Below, piece by piece: positions 10,439 to 20,069 of a DNA stretch of 64,000 bases. The notes under the pieces were generated by a model that was not told the DNA's origin, did no database searches, and saw nothing but the letters and a program-made list of their open reading frames with translations. Both the position numbers and the translations under genes were made by a program. Source of the DNA: Acetilactobacillus jinshanensis (GTDB lineage Bacteria; Bacillota; Bacilli; Lactobacillales; Lactobacillaceae); contig NZ_CP034726.1 in assembly GCF_004359375.1 (NCBI RefSeq), positions 1 through 64,000 of the forward strand, written 5' to 3'. Within the stretch, counting starts at the first letter, position 1; every line of letters starts with the position of its first letter.

Positions 10439-12472
10439 ATGAAAAAACTATTTGCGAAGCACGGCCTACCGCCTTTTCTAAGTAATCGAGACTTAATGTG
10501 GGTCACCTTATTTATATCGCTTTTTTCAATCATCGCCATCGTGACCGGTGCTTTATATAACCTGGGAATTGGCTTGATTCTATTGGGTTTAGCGTGTGTC
10601 GGGATGATCATATCCTTTAACGCAATGAACCGGGTCGGTGAAGGTGCTTACCGTTACCTATCTGATGTTGCGTATCAAATCCGACGTGGTGAAGAAGAAA
10701 GTTTACTTGAGATGCCGATGGGTGTGATGATCCTGGATTCTAATTCGCAGATCGCCTGGATCAACCCGTATTTACAACCGTACTTCAGTCAGCAAAATGT
10801 GCTGGGGAAGCGGCTTAACGATGCGGCGCCTGGATTAAAATCGCTGATCACGCAGTATTGGGATTCTAACCAGAACCACGTTATTACCTGGAATCATCAT
10901 CATTTCGTAATCCTGATTCAAAAGGCGTACCGAACGATTTATTTATTGGATATTACCCCGTATTACAACATCAAGCTGAAATCTCGGGATGAAAAGCTGT
11001 CGATCGGTGAAATCTTCCTGGATAACTACGCTGAGGTTACCCAGTCGATGTCTGATCAAAACGTGTCCAACCTGCATAATTACGTAACGAATATGCTGTC
11101 AGAATGGGCTCACCAGTTCGGGATCTATTTGAAACAGCTCGATGACGATCATTTTATGATTTTATCCTACACAAAATCGTTGATGAGCGCTGAAGGCGAT
11201 AAGTTTAAGATTTTGGATCAGATTCGAAATCACACGTCAAAACAGAATTTACCGTTAACCCTTAGTATGGGAATTGCCTATGGTAAAGGAACGTTAGACG
11301 GCTTAGCTAAACAGGCCCAGAGCGATTTAAACCTGGCCCTAGGTCGTGGTGGTGATCAAGTCGTCGTTAAAGCTCGTGGTCAGCAAGCTCGTTTCTACGG
11401 TGGTAAGACCAACCCAATGGAAAAGCGAACTCGAGTTAGAGCCCGAATGACGTCGCAAGCCTTGCAAGAATTAATTAAGGAGTCCGATCAGGTGATCGTT
11501 CAAGGTCATATGCATCCGGATATGGATGCGCTGGGTGCCTGTTTAGGTGTTCATCGGATTGCCCGAATGAACAACAAGCAATGCTGGATTGTCCTTAGGA
11601 AAGAAAAACGGCACTCTGACGTTCAACAGTTACTAGATACCATTAAAAAGGATCCCAAGATTGGGGACGCCTTTGTATCGCCAGCCGACGCCGTTAAAAA
11701 AGCCACTGATAAGAGTATTTTAGTGATGGTTGATCATTCTAAGCCAAGCATAAGTATTTCGCAAAAGCTCTATGAACGGCTGCATAAGCGGGTTGTAATT
11801 ATTGATCATCACCGTCGTGGTGAAGAATTTCCGGCTCATCCACTGCTAGTATACATTGAACCGTACGCGTCTTCAGCATGTGAATTGATCACCGAAATGA
11901 TCAGTTACCAATCGCAAGATGAACCGATCAATAAGATTGAAGCTACGGCCATGTTAAGCGGGATCGTTACGGATACCCAGTCGTTCTCGATTCGAACCGG
12001 TACCAGGACTTTTGACGCCGCTAGCTATTTGCGTTCAGCGGGTGCTAACGTAGATCTGATGCATCAATTCATGCAGGAAAATCTGACGAGTTATCTAGAC
12101 CGTGATCACCTGATTTCACGGGTTGAACTCAATAAGCACCGTGACATTGCGTTAGTCGTCGGTGAAAAGAACCGGGTCTACGATCCGGTTACCGCAGCTC
12201 AAGCCGCTGATTCGTTATTGACGGTTCGTGGCGTTGTCGCATCGTTCGTAGCGACGAAACGTCCCGACGGTTTAATTGGGATCTCGGCCCGCAGTGACGG
12301 GACTTATAACGTTCAATTAATTATGGAACGCCTTGGCGGTGGTGGTCACCTATCAAGTGGTGCTACCCAGATCAAAGGGGCTTCCATGAGCAAGATTCAG
12401 CAGATGTTAAAGAAAGCCATAAAAGAAGTTAACAAACAGGAACGGCCTAACGATCACTCGACTAAGAAATAA
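10439..12472 (+). CDS. gdpP: Cyclic-di-AMP phosphodiesterase GdpP (DHH family)
   Basis: GdpP is a membrane-anchored enzyme that hydrolyses c-di-AMP and so influences potassium and osmotic balance and cell-wall stress. It is 677 aa from the ATG at 10439 (AAGAGG 6 nt before; the ATG at 10433 touches that site). Two TM helices lie within residues 1-58, then a degenerate PAS domain, a degenerate GGDEF domain (about 170-305) without a catalytic GGDEF, a DHH domain (HMHPDMDALGAC near 357, IIDHHRRG near 455) and a DHHA1 domain ending in GGGGHLSSGA. It is upstream of rplI and dnaB in the usual order. Confidence 0.94.
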   Translation: MKKLFAKHGLPPFLSNRDLMWVTLFISLFSIIAIVTGALYNLGIGLILLGLACVGMIISFNAMNRVGEGAYRYLSDVAYQIRRGEEESLLEMPMGVMILDSNSQIAWINPYLQPYFSQQNVLGKRLNDAAPGLKSLITQYWDSNQNHVITWNHHHFVILIQKAYRTIYLLDITPYYNIKLKSRDEKLSIGEIFLDNYAEVTQSMSDQNVSNLHNYVTNMLSEWAHQFGIYLKQLDDDHFMILSYTKSLMSAEGDKFKILDQIRNHTSKQNLPLTLSMGIAYGKGTLDGLAKQAQSDLNLALGRGGDQVVVKARGQQARFYGGKTNPMEKRTRVRARMTSQALQELIKESDQVIVQGHMHPDMDALGACLGVHRIARMNNKQCWIVLRKEKRHSDVQQLLDTIKKDPKIGDAFVSPADAVKKATDKSILVMVDHSKPSISISQKLYERLHKRVVIIDHHRRGEEFPAHPLLVYIEPYASSACELITEMISYQSQDEPINKIEATAMLSGIVTDTQSFSIRTGTRTFDAASYLRSAGANVDLMHQFMQENLTSYLDRDHLISRVELNKHRDIALVVGEKNRVYDPVTAAQAADSLLTVRGVVASFVATKRPDGLIGISARSDGTYNVQLIMERLGGGGHLSSGATQIKGASMSKIQQMLKKAIKEVNKQERPNDHSTKK

Positions 12473-12550
12473 CGGAGTTCGTCAGGCGACAAAGTTACCG
12501 AAATTTGTTAAATTGTAGAGTATACAGAATTTGAGAAGGGAAGCCATCTT

Positions 12551-13006
12551 ATGAAGGTTATTTTTACACAAGACGTTGCCGGTAAAGGTCGACGCGGTGA
12601 AGTTAAGAACGTTGCTGCAGGTTATGCTGAAAACTTTTTGATCCGAACTGGTAAGGCTCGTCGTGCCACTAAGTCAACCGTTAGTAAATTACGTGCCCAA
12701 AAGCATGCTGAAAACCGTGATGAAGCCGAAGCTAAGAAAGCTGCTGAAGATTTAAAGGCTAAATTAGAAAGCGGCAAGTGTGTCGTTGTTTTAAGTGCTA
12801 AATGTGGTAAAGACGGCCGTTTATTCGGTTCCGTCACCAGCAAACAGATCGTTCAAGGGATGAAAAAGCAGCACGGCATCACCTTAAATAAACGTAAGTT
12901 AGACTTAAAGGACCCAATTCGTTCATTAGGTTACATGAACGTCCCTGTTAAGCTCCATAAGGGCATAACTGCTCAAGTTCGAGTTCACGTTACCGAAAAG
13001 AAGTAA
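12551..13006 (+). CDS. rplI: 50S ribosomal protein L9
   Basis: L9 bridges the L1 stalk base on 23S rRNA. It is 151 aa. N-terminal MKVIFTQDVAGKGRRGEVKNVAAGYAENF-type domain signature, a long charged connecting helix (about 45-75, Ala/Lys/Glu-rich) and the C-terminal domain (GRLFGSVTSKQIV) are all present. An AGAAGGGA site precedes the ATG. It sits between gdpP and dnaB, as usual. Confidence 0.96.
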   Translation: MKVIFTQDVAGKGRRGEVKNVAAGYAENFLIRTGKARRATKSTVSKLRAQKHAENRDEAEAKKAAEDLKAKLESGKCVVVLSAKCGKDGRLFGSVTSKQIVQGMKKQHGITLNKRKLDLKDPIRSLGYMNVPVKLHKGITAQVRVHVTEKK

Positions 13007-13066
13007 ATCCCTTTACAGGTGAATTTCAGGGCGCTTACAGGATTGATTATAGTTAAAGGTCGTTAA

Positions 13067-14488
13067 TTGATAATGAATAACGATGCGTTGATTGCTAAGA
13101 CACCGCCTCATGATAATAATGCCGAACAGGCCGTACTGGGTGCTGTTTTCTTAGATAACACGACTTTAGCGGACGTCATGGAGTACGTAAAACCCAGTGA
13201 CTTTTATGCTAAAGCTCACCAGTACATTTTTGCTGCAATGGTCGACCTAAGTGACCGTAATCAAGCGATTGATGCGATCACGATGCCCGATTTATTAAAG
13301 GCTAAGCATCAATTATCCGCTGTGGGTGGATATAAATACATTGCTAAACTTGCTGAATCGGTCCCGACTGCCGCTAACGTAACGTATTACGCTAAAATCG
13401 TTCGTGATAAGTCAATTTCGAGACGACTGATCAGAGCCGCTAACGAAATCGCTCAGGACGGTTATGAACAACAAGGTAACGTTGAAGAACAATTGGATAA
13501 TGCCGAGAGCCGGATTTTAAACGTTTCTCAGGAACAGGATACCAAAGGGTTAACTAGTATCCATGACATTATTAATACGGCGTATACCCACATTAATCAG
13601 TTGTCGAAAGACCGAAGCGACGTTACCGGACTTGCAACCGGCTATCCAGCGATTGATAAACTAACGACCGGCTTTCATAAGGGTGAATTTATTATCGTGG
13701 CCGCTCGACCGGCCATGGGTAAAACGACGTTTGCCCTGAACGTTGCCCAAAACGTTGCAACGACGACTGGTGATACCGTGGCCATCTTCAGTTTAGAAAT
13801 GGGTGCCGAATCGTTAGTTGATCGAATGATCTGTGCTCAGGGTAATATTAAGGCCAATCATTTAAGGACTGGTCAGTTGTCTCATGATGACTGGACTAAT
13901 ATTGTTGCTGCGGTGGGTAGTTTATCGAAAGATAATATCTATATCGATGACACTCCAGGGATCAACATTTCTTCGATCTTAGCTCGTTCCCGTCGATTAG
14001 CCGAAGAAAAGAAGAACTTGAGTTTGATCGTGGTCGATTACCTGCAACTAGTTGAAGGTAACGATAAGGAAAGCCGTCAGCAAGAAGTTTCTGAAGTTTC
14101 TCGTCAATTAAAGAAGTTAGCTAAGGAGCTAAATGTCCCGGTATTAGCACTTTCGCAATTATCGCGAAGCGTTGAACAACGAGAGGATAAACGTCCGGTT
14201 TTAAGTGATATTCGTGAATCCGGATCCATTGAACAGGATGCCGATATTGTATCGTTCTTATACCGGAAGGATTATTACGAACGTGATAAAGACGTCGGTA
14301 ATCCCAAGAATCCGAATCCAAAGCCCAAGACTGGCAACGACGCCAGTGATACGGAATTCATTATTGAAAAGAACCGATCGGGTCCGCGAGGCACTGTTCA
14401 TCTGATGTTCTTAAAGGCTTATAACAAGTTCTCTTCAATTATCGCTAAGCCGGTTAATCCGCCCGTTAACCCAAACGGGAAGTTTTAG
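13067..14488 (+). CDS. dnaB: Replicative DNA helicase DnaB/DnaC
   Basis: This is the hexameric replication-fork helicase. It is 473 aa. The N-terminal DnaB domain (HDNNAEQAVLGAVFLDN) and the RecA-like ATPase domain are present, with Walker A AARPAMGKTTFALN near residue 214, DYLQLV and the LSQLSRSVEQREDKRP segment. The start is either TTG 13067 (6 nt after AAAGGT) or ATG 13073; both give nearly the same protein. It is the last gene of the gdpP-rplI-dnaB unit. Confidence 0.95.
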   Translation: MIMNNDALIAKTPPHDNNAEQAVLGAVFLDNTTLADVMEYVKPSDFYAKAHQYIFAAMVDLSDRNQAIDAITMPDLLKAKHQLSAVGGYKYIAKLAESVPTAANVTYYAKIVRDKSISRRLIRAANEIAQDGYEQQGNVEEQLDNAESRILNVSQEQDTKGLTSIHDIINTAYTHINQLSKDRSDVTGLATGYPAIDKLTTGFHKGEFIIVAARPAMGKTTFALNVAQNVATTTGDTVAIFSLEMGAESLVDRMICAQGNIKANHLRTGQLSHDDWTNIVAAVGSLSKDNIYIDDTPGINISSILARSRRLAEEKKNLSLIVVDYLQLVEGNDKESRQQEVSEVSRQLKKLAKELNVPVLALSQLSRSVEQREDKRPVLSDIRESGSIEQDADIVSFLYRKDYYERDKDVGNPKNPNPKPKTGNDASDTEFIIEKNRSGPRGTVHLMFLKAYNKFSSIIAKPVNPPVNPNGKF

Positions 14489-14504
14489 CTAACATTAGCC
14501 AAAA

Positions 14505-14537
14505 TAAAAAGGAGTTCGAATTTTTCGAGCTCCTTTT
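14505..14537. terminator. Terminator after dnaB (may also serve the convergent gene)
   Basis: AAAAGGAGTTCGA pairs with TCGAGCTCCTTTT with a single wobble. It lies between two convergent genes and has A and T runs on both sides, so it may act in both directions. Confidence 0.85.
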
Positions 14538-14560
14538 TGTATTGCTTATTTTAAAATCGA

Positions 14561-14884
14561 TTAAAATTTATTAGATGTTTTTTGGGATGATTTCTGATGC
14601 TTTTGACGTGGCTTTCTTGGACTTGCCTTTGGCTTAACAGCCTTGGTCGTGCCAGTTACTGTAGCAGGTCGGAAAAATACAGTTTGGACGTTCTCATATA
14701 AATAGTAAAGGAAATAGATCAGTCCCACGACGCTCCAGAACAGACGAATCAACTCTATTGCGACGTTAAGGTTAGGATTACTGAATAACGCTAACGACAG
14801 CACGCTAGAATCAGCTAGGAGATATCCAGAAAAGACAAGCATAATGATACTAATGAAGATATTGACCCAAGCCCTAAGCTTCAT
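14561..14884 (-). CDS. Small two-helix membrane protein with Lys-rich tail, unknown function
   Basis: It is 107 aa and I do not recognise it. Two hydrophobic helices are visible (about 8-32, FISIIMLVFSGYLLADSSVL, and about 46-66, FWSVVGLIYFLYYLYENV). They are followed by a strongly basic, probably disordered tail rich in Lys, Pro, Ser and Thr (KPKASPRKPRQKHQKSSQK). The ATG is preceded by AAAGGA. It is on the opposite strand to the dnaB and wal operons, next to tRNA-Lys. The call rests on the open frame, ribosome binding site and flanking terminators. Confidence 0.7.
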   Translation of the reverse strand: MKLRAWVNIFISIIMLVFSGYLLADSSVLSLALFSNPNLNVAIELIRLFWSVVGLIYFLYYLYENVQTVFFRPATVTGTTKAVKPKASPRKPRQKHQKSSQKTSNKF

Positions 14885-14914
14885 GGCAATCAGTCCTTTA
14901 CCTTTATAAATTAC

Positions 14915-14953
14915 AAAAAAGCAGTAATCATAAACTAATGATTACTGCTTTTT
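14915..14953 (-). terminator. Terminator of tRNA-Lys transcript
   Basis: GCAGTAATCA / TGATTACTGC forms a 10-bp stem with an 8-nt loop; on the minus strand it is followed by TTTTTTGT. Confidence 0.85.
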
Positions 14954-14970
14954 ATCGAACGTTAAATTAG

Positions 14971-15044
14971 TGGGCTGTGAGGGGTTCGAACCCTCGACCC
15001 TCTGATTAAGAGTCAGATGCTCTAGCCAGCTGAGCTAACAGCCC
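14971..15044 (-). tRNA. tRNA-Lys (anticodon CTT)
   Basis: The reverse strand folds into a complete 74-nt cloverleaf: acceptor GGGCTGT / ACAGCCC, D arm AGCTCAGCTGGCTAGAGC, anticodon stem TCTGA / TCAGA around loop CTCTTAA, and T arm GAGGGTTCGAACCCCTC. The anticodon CTT reads AAG (Lys). The discriminator base is A, and CCA is not encoded. Confidence 0.95.
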
Positions 15045-15078
15045 ATAAGTATTAGTGCTCTCTCGCACAACAATTATT

Positions 15079-15106
15079 ATATTATCACACTCACACAGAT
15101 ATGCAA
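15079..15106 (-). promoter_or_regulatory. Promoter of tRNA-Lys
   Basis: On the minus strand, TTGCAT (15101-15106) is 16 bp from TAATAT (15079-15084), with TGa preceding the -10. It lies about 35 nt upstream of the tRNA 5' end. Confidence 0.55.
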
Positions 15107-15153
15107 CCCTTTATCTCAAAAAAGTGGTTTTTATAAAAACGATATCTAAAGCG

Positions 15154-15162
15154 TGATATAAT
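15154..15162 (+). promoter_or_regulatory. Extended -10 promoter of the wal operon
   Basis: TGATATAAT is an extended -10 with a perfect TATAAT. It lies about 128 nt before walR, so the mRNA has a long 5' leader in which I see no obvious known riboswitch. Confidence 0.55.
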
Positions 15163-15289
15163 ATAGCCACATCAAGGACTACGCTGAATATATTAGTCCT
15201 GATGAATTAGAAAAGCAAACGTTTATTTAAAAATAAATAATTTTAATGACGTTAAATAGTTTTGCAATAAATAATTAGGGGAAATTAAT

Positions 15290-16003
15290 ATGGCAAAAAT
15301 ATTAGTTGTTGATGATGAAAAACCGATTACTGATATCGAAAAATTTAACTTAGAAAAAGAATGTTACCAGGTTTCCGTCGCTTACGATGGTGAAGAAGCT
15401 TTAAAGAAAGTTAAAGCCGAAAATCCTGATCTGATTATCTTAGATCTAATGCTACCCAAGATTGATGGATTAGAAGTAGCCCGTGAAGTTCGAAAGACTT
15501 ATGACATGCCAATTATCATGGTTACCGCCAAGGATTCTGAATTAGATAAGGTCTTAGGCCTAGAAATCGGTGCCGATGACTACGTTACCAAGCCATTTTC
15601 TAACCGTGAATTAGTTGCCCGTGTTAAGGCTAACCTTCGTCGTCAGCGAACCAATAATCGTCACGCGAAGAAGGAAGATCACGGTGAAAAGGACATTAAA
15701 GTCGGTGATTTGGTAATTCATCCGCAGTCCTATTCCGTCACCAAAAAGGGTAAGACGATCGATTTAACCCATCGTGAATTCGAATTATTACATTATTTAG
15801 CTGAACATATTGGCCAGGTTATGACCCGTGAACACCTGTTACAGACCGTTTGGGGCTATGACTACTTTGGTGACGTTCGAACTGTCGACGTTACCGTTCG
15901 TCGTTTAAGAGAAAAGATCGAAGACGACCCAAGTCACCCGATTTATTTAGTTACCCGTCGTGGCGTTGGTTATTATCTTAAAGATTCCAATCAGGCTAAC
16001 TAA
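15290..16003 (+). CDS. walR: Cell-wall response regulator WalR (YycF)
   Basis: This is an OmpR/PhoB-type response regulator of the essential WalKR system, which controls cell-wall hydrolases. It is 237 aa. The receiver domain carries the acidic VVDDEKPI pocket, phospho-acceptor Asp in IILDLMLPK near residue 52 and the switch Lys in [11 protein letters not shown]. The C-terminal winged helix includes [13 protein letters not shown] and TRRGVGYYL. The ATG lies after AGGGGAAATTA. It is the first gene of walRKHIJ-htrA. Confidence 0.97.
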   Translation: MAKILVVDDEKPITDIEKFNLEKECYQVSVAYDGEEALKKVKAENPDLIILDLMLPKIDGLEVAREVRKTYDMPIIMVTAKDSELDKVLGLEIGADDYVTKPFSNRELVARVKANLRRQRTNNRHAKKEDHGEKDIKVGDLVIHPQSYSVTKKGKTIDLTHREFELLHYLAEHIGQVMTREHLLQTVWGYDYFGDVRTVDVTVRRLREKIEDDPSHPIYLVTRRGVGYYLKDSNQAN

Positions 16004-16037
16004 TTAATACCAGATTATTTAAGGGGCGTTCTGGATC

Positions 16038-17903
16038 TTGAATAGTCACATTAAATTCTTTCACTCGATTCACTTTAAAATTGCGCTGGTCTTTGCACTG
16101 ATCCTTTTAATTTCACTAGAAGTCGTGGGCGCCGTATTCGTTAGCCAGTTGGAGAAAAAGAACGTGGCTCAGTATGAGCGTCAGGTTCAGTTACCGACGT
16201 ATGTCGAGCGATCCATTACGACTCAGTTAGGCCGTAGTGATCAAAAGAAAGCTAATCGAAAAATTCATATGCTGTTATCCGACACCAGTAATAACAGCTC
16301 AAATCAAGTTCAAGTCATTGATACCAAAGGTACCATTCGAGGTACTAATCAGATTGATAATAAGAGCATCGTCGGTCAAAAAACGACTGACCATGACGTT
16401 AAAGACGCTCTATATCACGGTAAGAACGTTAATAAGACGACATATAACAGTCAAAACGCGACCCGTTATTACACGGCCGTCGTTCCGTTAATCAGAAGTC
16501 AAAATAATAACACGGTTGGTGCGGTCTACATCAGGGCTAGTTTAAATCCAGTCTACAAGACGATTGATAGTATCACCTTTATCTATCTGTTGGCTGCCTT
16601 AATCACCATTTTGATCGGATTATTAGTTGCGATCGTAATCTCAAGAGCGATTACCCGACCGATTGACGAAATGAAGAAGCAAACGATTCAGATTGCCCAC
16701 GGTGATTATTCCGGGCATGTCCATGTCTACGGCAAGGATGAATTGGGACAGCTAGCGGAAGCCGTTAATAACCTATCCGTTAAGGTCCGTGAATCTCAGG
16801 AATCAACCGAATCGGAACGTCGTCAATTAGATTCCGTCTTAACTCATATGAACGATGGGGTCTTAGCTACTGACCGTTGGGGTCGGGTTACGATTTCCAA
16901 TTCAAAGGCCCTCGATTTCTTGAACCTACAGAGTGAAAACGTGATTGGGCACCCGATTTTACAGGTCTTGGGTGTTGCTAAGAAGTATTCGTTACGGCGA
17001 TTATTTGAACATCCGCATGAGATTCAGGTTGATTTATCGAATCATGACCGTGAATTAATTTTGCACGCTCATTTTTCACTCGTTCAGCGTAATTCGGGCT
17101 TCATCAGTGGTTTAGTCTGTGTTCTGCATGATGTTACTGAGCAGGAAAAGATTGATGAAGACCGGAAGCGTTTCGTTTCCAACGTTTCTCATGAATTGAG
17201 AACGCCGTTAACCAGTGTCCATGCTTATCTGGAAACCTTAATCGCGGGCGCCTGGAAAGATAAGGACGTTGCTCCGCATTTCTTACAGGTCGCTCAGGAC
17301 GAAACGGATCGAATGATCCGAATGGTCCGTAACCTGTTGACCCTATCCAGAATGGATTCTGGTCGGCAAAAGATGAACCCGGAATTAACGAATTTGAATG
17401 AATTATTTAATCACATCCTTAAACACTACAAGTTAATGATTAAGAACGGTGATCAAATCGAACCAAATCTAAAGGTCAATAATAATTATCATATCGTCGA
17501 GAACTTTACTAGTCGAACGTTATGGGTCGAATTGGATCCTGATCGTTTTACTCAGGTAATCGATAACATCATGAATAACGCGTTAAAGTATTCGCCGTCT
17601 GGTGGTACCATCACGTGTTCGCTATATGATTCCAACAATCGAGTCATGCTTAGCATCGCCGATCAAGGAATCGGGATTCCACGTGACGCTCAGGATCATA
17701 TCTTTGACCGCTTTTACCGAGTTGATAAGTCCAGGACCCGTGCTAGTGGTGGTACCGGTTTAGGTCTATCAATTTGTAAAGACATCGTTGAAGCTCTCGG
17801 TGGCAGTATTTGGGTCGAAAGCACCGAAGGTCACGGTTCAACCTTCTACATTTCATTACCTTATGAACCAATGAAGGAGAATTTATGGGATGCACGTAAT
17901 TAA
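16038..17903 (+). CDS. walK: Cell-wall sensor histidine kinase WalK (YycG)
   Basis: WalK is the partner kinase of WalR. It is 621 aa from TTG 16038 (AAGGGGCG upstream). TM helices lie at about 13-33 and 183-204, with an extracellular Cache-like domain between. HAMP is at about 205-255 (SRAITRPIDEMKKQ), PAS at about 265-370, HisKA with phospho-acceptor His in NVSHELRTPLT near 385, and HATPase with N, G1 and G2 boxes (NNALKYSPSGG, DQGIGIP, GGTGLGLSI). It overlaps walH by 14 nt, indicating translational coupling. Confidence 0.96.
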   Translation: MNSHIKFFHSIHFKIALVFALILLISLEVVGAVFVSQLEKKNVAQYERQVQLPTYVERSITTQLGRSDQKKANRKIHMLLSDTSNNSSNQVQVIDTKGTIRGTNQIDNKSIVGQKTTDHDVKDALYHGKNVNKTTYNSQNATRYYTAVVPLIRSQNNNTVGAVYIRASLNPVYKTIDSITFIYLLAALITILIGLLVAIVISRAITRPIDEMKKQTIQIAHGDYSGHVHVYGKDELGQLAEAVNNLSVKVRESQESTESERRQLDSVLTHMNDGVLATDRWGRVTISNSKALDFLNLQSENVIGHPILQVLGVAKKYSLRRLFEHPHEIQVDLSNHDRELILHAHFSLVQRNSGFISGLVCVLHDVTEQEKIDEDRKRFVSNVSHELRTPLTSVHAYLETLIAGAWKDKDVAPHFLQVAQDETDRMIRMVRNLLTLSRMDSGRQKMNPELTNLNELFNHILKHYKLMIKNGDQIEPNLKVNNNYHIVENFTSRTLWVELDPDRFTQVIDNIMNNALKYSPSGGTITCSLYDSNNRVMLSIADQGIGIPRDAQDHIFDRFYRVDKSRTRASGGTGLGLSICKDIVEALGGSIWVESTEGHGSTFYISLPYEPMKENLWDARN

Positions 17904-19170
17904 GAAATACGGCTTAACGGTTGCGCTTACGGTAGTCGTTGTCATTAGTCTAATCCTTTCGATCATCCTGTGGTCGAACCCTTCTTACGAACATACGAAA
18001 CGCAATAACACCAGCAGCTCCAACACCAGTGTGGTAAGTAAGCCGTTATCTTACACGTATTTACCTACTCAGGCTATCCACACTGATCATAATGGTCACC
18101 AATGGATCATTGCTGATCCCGATGCGAACGTCGTCTCTGAATTCATTAAGAAACTTAACGGTGGGACCCGAATGATAAAATTAACGGATCATTCCACCCG
18201 TAATTACATTAAGCACTTGAATCGTCGACGTTCGATCATTTTAAATTATCAAAATGACGTTACGACACCCATCTTTAATTCAGTCGCTAAGGGTGGCTTT
18301 AGTAAGTTACCGACCCGTCAGTTTAACCGGATCGTATTACCATTAAACGGTACTAAATATATGTATCTGCTACGTGATCGAGGTAACGTTGTTTACCGAG
18401 TCAAAATGGATCATCGGATTCATGGCATTAATTCGATCATTAAAAAGCCGCTCCAGAAGATTCCAGTTCAAATCAGATCTAATTATGGGCGACCAGTAGT
18501 TACCTACCCTAGAGCCGTCGTAATGCCACAATATGAATATTTAATTAATAAACAGACGCAAAATTACTACATTATGCGATTATTAAGCGGTAACCATAAC
18601 ATCGTCAGGACGCGTAAGAAGAACCGAGTTGTGTACAGCAACGAGTCCAACCGACAATTAATTTTCGGTCATGATAAGAACGCTACCTACGTTAATGATC
18701 GGCCAACCCGTGTTCACGGTGATTTTAACCAGAGTTTGTATAATTCCTATCACAACTTGCTGGCATTGAACTTACCGTTGAACGGGGTCCACTACTTCGA
18801 TTACAATCCGGATACGCACACGATCCTTTATCGTGGCTTTGTTGAAAGTTTTCCGATCTTCAACCCAACTCACTTCGGGACCATTAGTATGCAATCGATC
18901 GATGGTGAATTACGGTATAATTATTCCTTGTATTCACTTCAGATTCCAATTCCGAACGACCGCAGGAAATTAAAGTTACCCGATACTCGACAGGTCTTGA
19001 ATAACCTAAAAATGCGTGGTTATAAGCTGCGTGACGTTCAGGCGATTGAAATTGGTTATGAATGGCAGAATGCTAAGACGTCTAAAATCTTGGCTAATTT
19101 AACACCAACGTGGTTTATTAAGTATAACGGTCACTGGCTTAACTATGATCAGTTAGGTCTTGCTCAATAA
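17890..19170 (+). CDS. walH: WalKR regulator WalH (YycH)
   Basis: WalH is a membrane-anchored extracellular protein that, with WalI, modulates WalK activity. It is 426 aa. There is one N-terminal TM helix (about 8-27, VALTVVVVISLILSIILW) followed by a long extracytoplasmic region without Cys. The sequence is divergent and identification relies largely on size, topology and its place between walK and walI. The GAAGGAG site lies inside the walK 3' end, and the start overlaps walK. Confidence 0.88.
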   Translation: MHVIKKYGLTVALTVVVVISLILSIILWSNPSYEHTKRNNTSSSNTSVVSKPLSYTYLPTQAIHTDHNGHQWIIADPDANVVSEFIKKLNGGTRMIKLTDHSTRNYIKHLNRRRSIILNYQNDVTTPIFNSVAKGGFSKLPTRQFNRIVLPLNGTKYMYLLRDRGNVVYRVKMDHRIHGINSIIKKPLQKIPVQIRSNYGRPVVTYPRAVVMPQYEYLINKQTQNYYIMRLLSGNHNIVRTRKKNRVVYSNESNRQLIFGHDKNATYVNDRPTRVHGDFNQSLYNSYHNLLALNLPLNGVHYFDYNPDTHTILYRGFVESFPIFNPTHFGTISMQSIDGELRYNYSLYSLQIPIPNDRRKLKLPDTRQVLNNLKMRGYKLRDVQAIEIGYEWQNAKTSKILANLTPTWFIKYNGHWLNYDQLGLAQ

Positions 19171-19187
19171 ATAGGAGGCAACTAGAC

Positions 19188-20027
19188 GTGGATTTTAAAC
19201 GCATTCAAATTATTTTCTTAATAACCTTTGTGATTATCGATGTCTTCTTGTTCTCCCTGTTTCACCGTAACCAGAGTATCCAGACTGAGAACCTGACGAA
19301 TGGTAATCAGTCCAGTATCGTTGAAGAGATGCGGAACGATCAAATTACGTTTAATCATCGGTTATCAACTAAGTCTGGACAAGGTTATTATTTAGCGGCT
19401 AAGCCTTCAAATGATCTTCATTCGAAGATGGCTGAATTATCATCTAATCAGGATGTCCATTATTCTAACCGTAAAATTAACAGTCAATTTAAGCATCCAG
19501 TACCGGTTAATACTAAACATCCGGAAAAGACGATTGACCAAAAGCTAAATAACCCGACGTTCCTGATCCATGGTGACCAGTATCGTTATAGTCGTAACCT
19601 ATCGAACCGTAATACGTTGGTATACGTTCAGAAGGCGCCTAAAAACGCCAATCAAGATTCAATCTATTCAAACTCCGCTCGAGTTCGTTTCCACGTTGCG
19701 GGTGGCCTACTAACGAGTTACACGCAGGGCTATGTATCAAACGTTAAGACACTGCGTGAAAAGTCAGAAACCATTTCAGCCGAACGAGCATTAACCTGGT
19801 TATATCAGTACAACAACATCCCTGATAACACCAAGATCGAGTGGTGTCACTTTGCTTACACCAAACTATTATCTGTTAAAGGGAATAACATTTACATCCC
19901 AACTTGGGTTGTTGCCTTACGGTCCAGTAACTCGTCGGCTATACAGTACCGTTACATTAACGCGTTTAACGGCTCGATCATTAGTTCTGTTAAAAACAAA
20001 GATTTAAATAACACGTCGGCAGATTAG
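19188..20027 (+). CDS. walI: WalKR regulator WalI (YycI)
   Basis: WalI is a single-pass membrane protein that interacts with WalH and WalK. It is 279 aa, starting at GTG 19188 after TAGGAGG. The N-terminal MDFKRIQIIFLITFVIIDVF segment is typical of the YycI family, followed by an extracellular domain. The gap to walH is only 17 nt. Its position in the operon supports the call. Confidence 0.9.
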   Translation: MDFKRIQIIFLITFVIIDVFLFSLFHRNQSIQTENLTNGNQSSIVEEMRNDQITFNHRLSTKSGQGYYLAAKPSNDLHSKMAELSSNQDVHYSNRKINSQFKHPVPVNTKHPEKTIDQKLNNPTFLIHGDQYRYSRNLSNRNTLVYVQKAPKNANQDSIYSNSARVRFHVAGGLLTSYTQGYVSNVKTLREKSETISAERALTWLYQYNNIPDNTKIEWCHFAYTKLLSVKGNNIYIPTWVVALRSSNSSAIQYRYINAFNGSIISSVKNKDLNNTSAD

Positions 20028-20069
20028 TTAATGGAAATAAATCATTGAAACGGGAGACAATCTAATCAA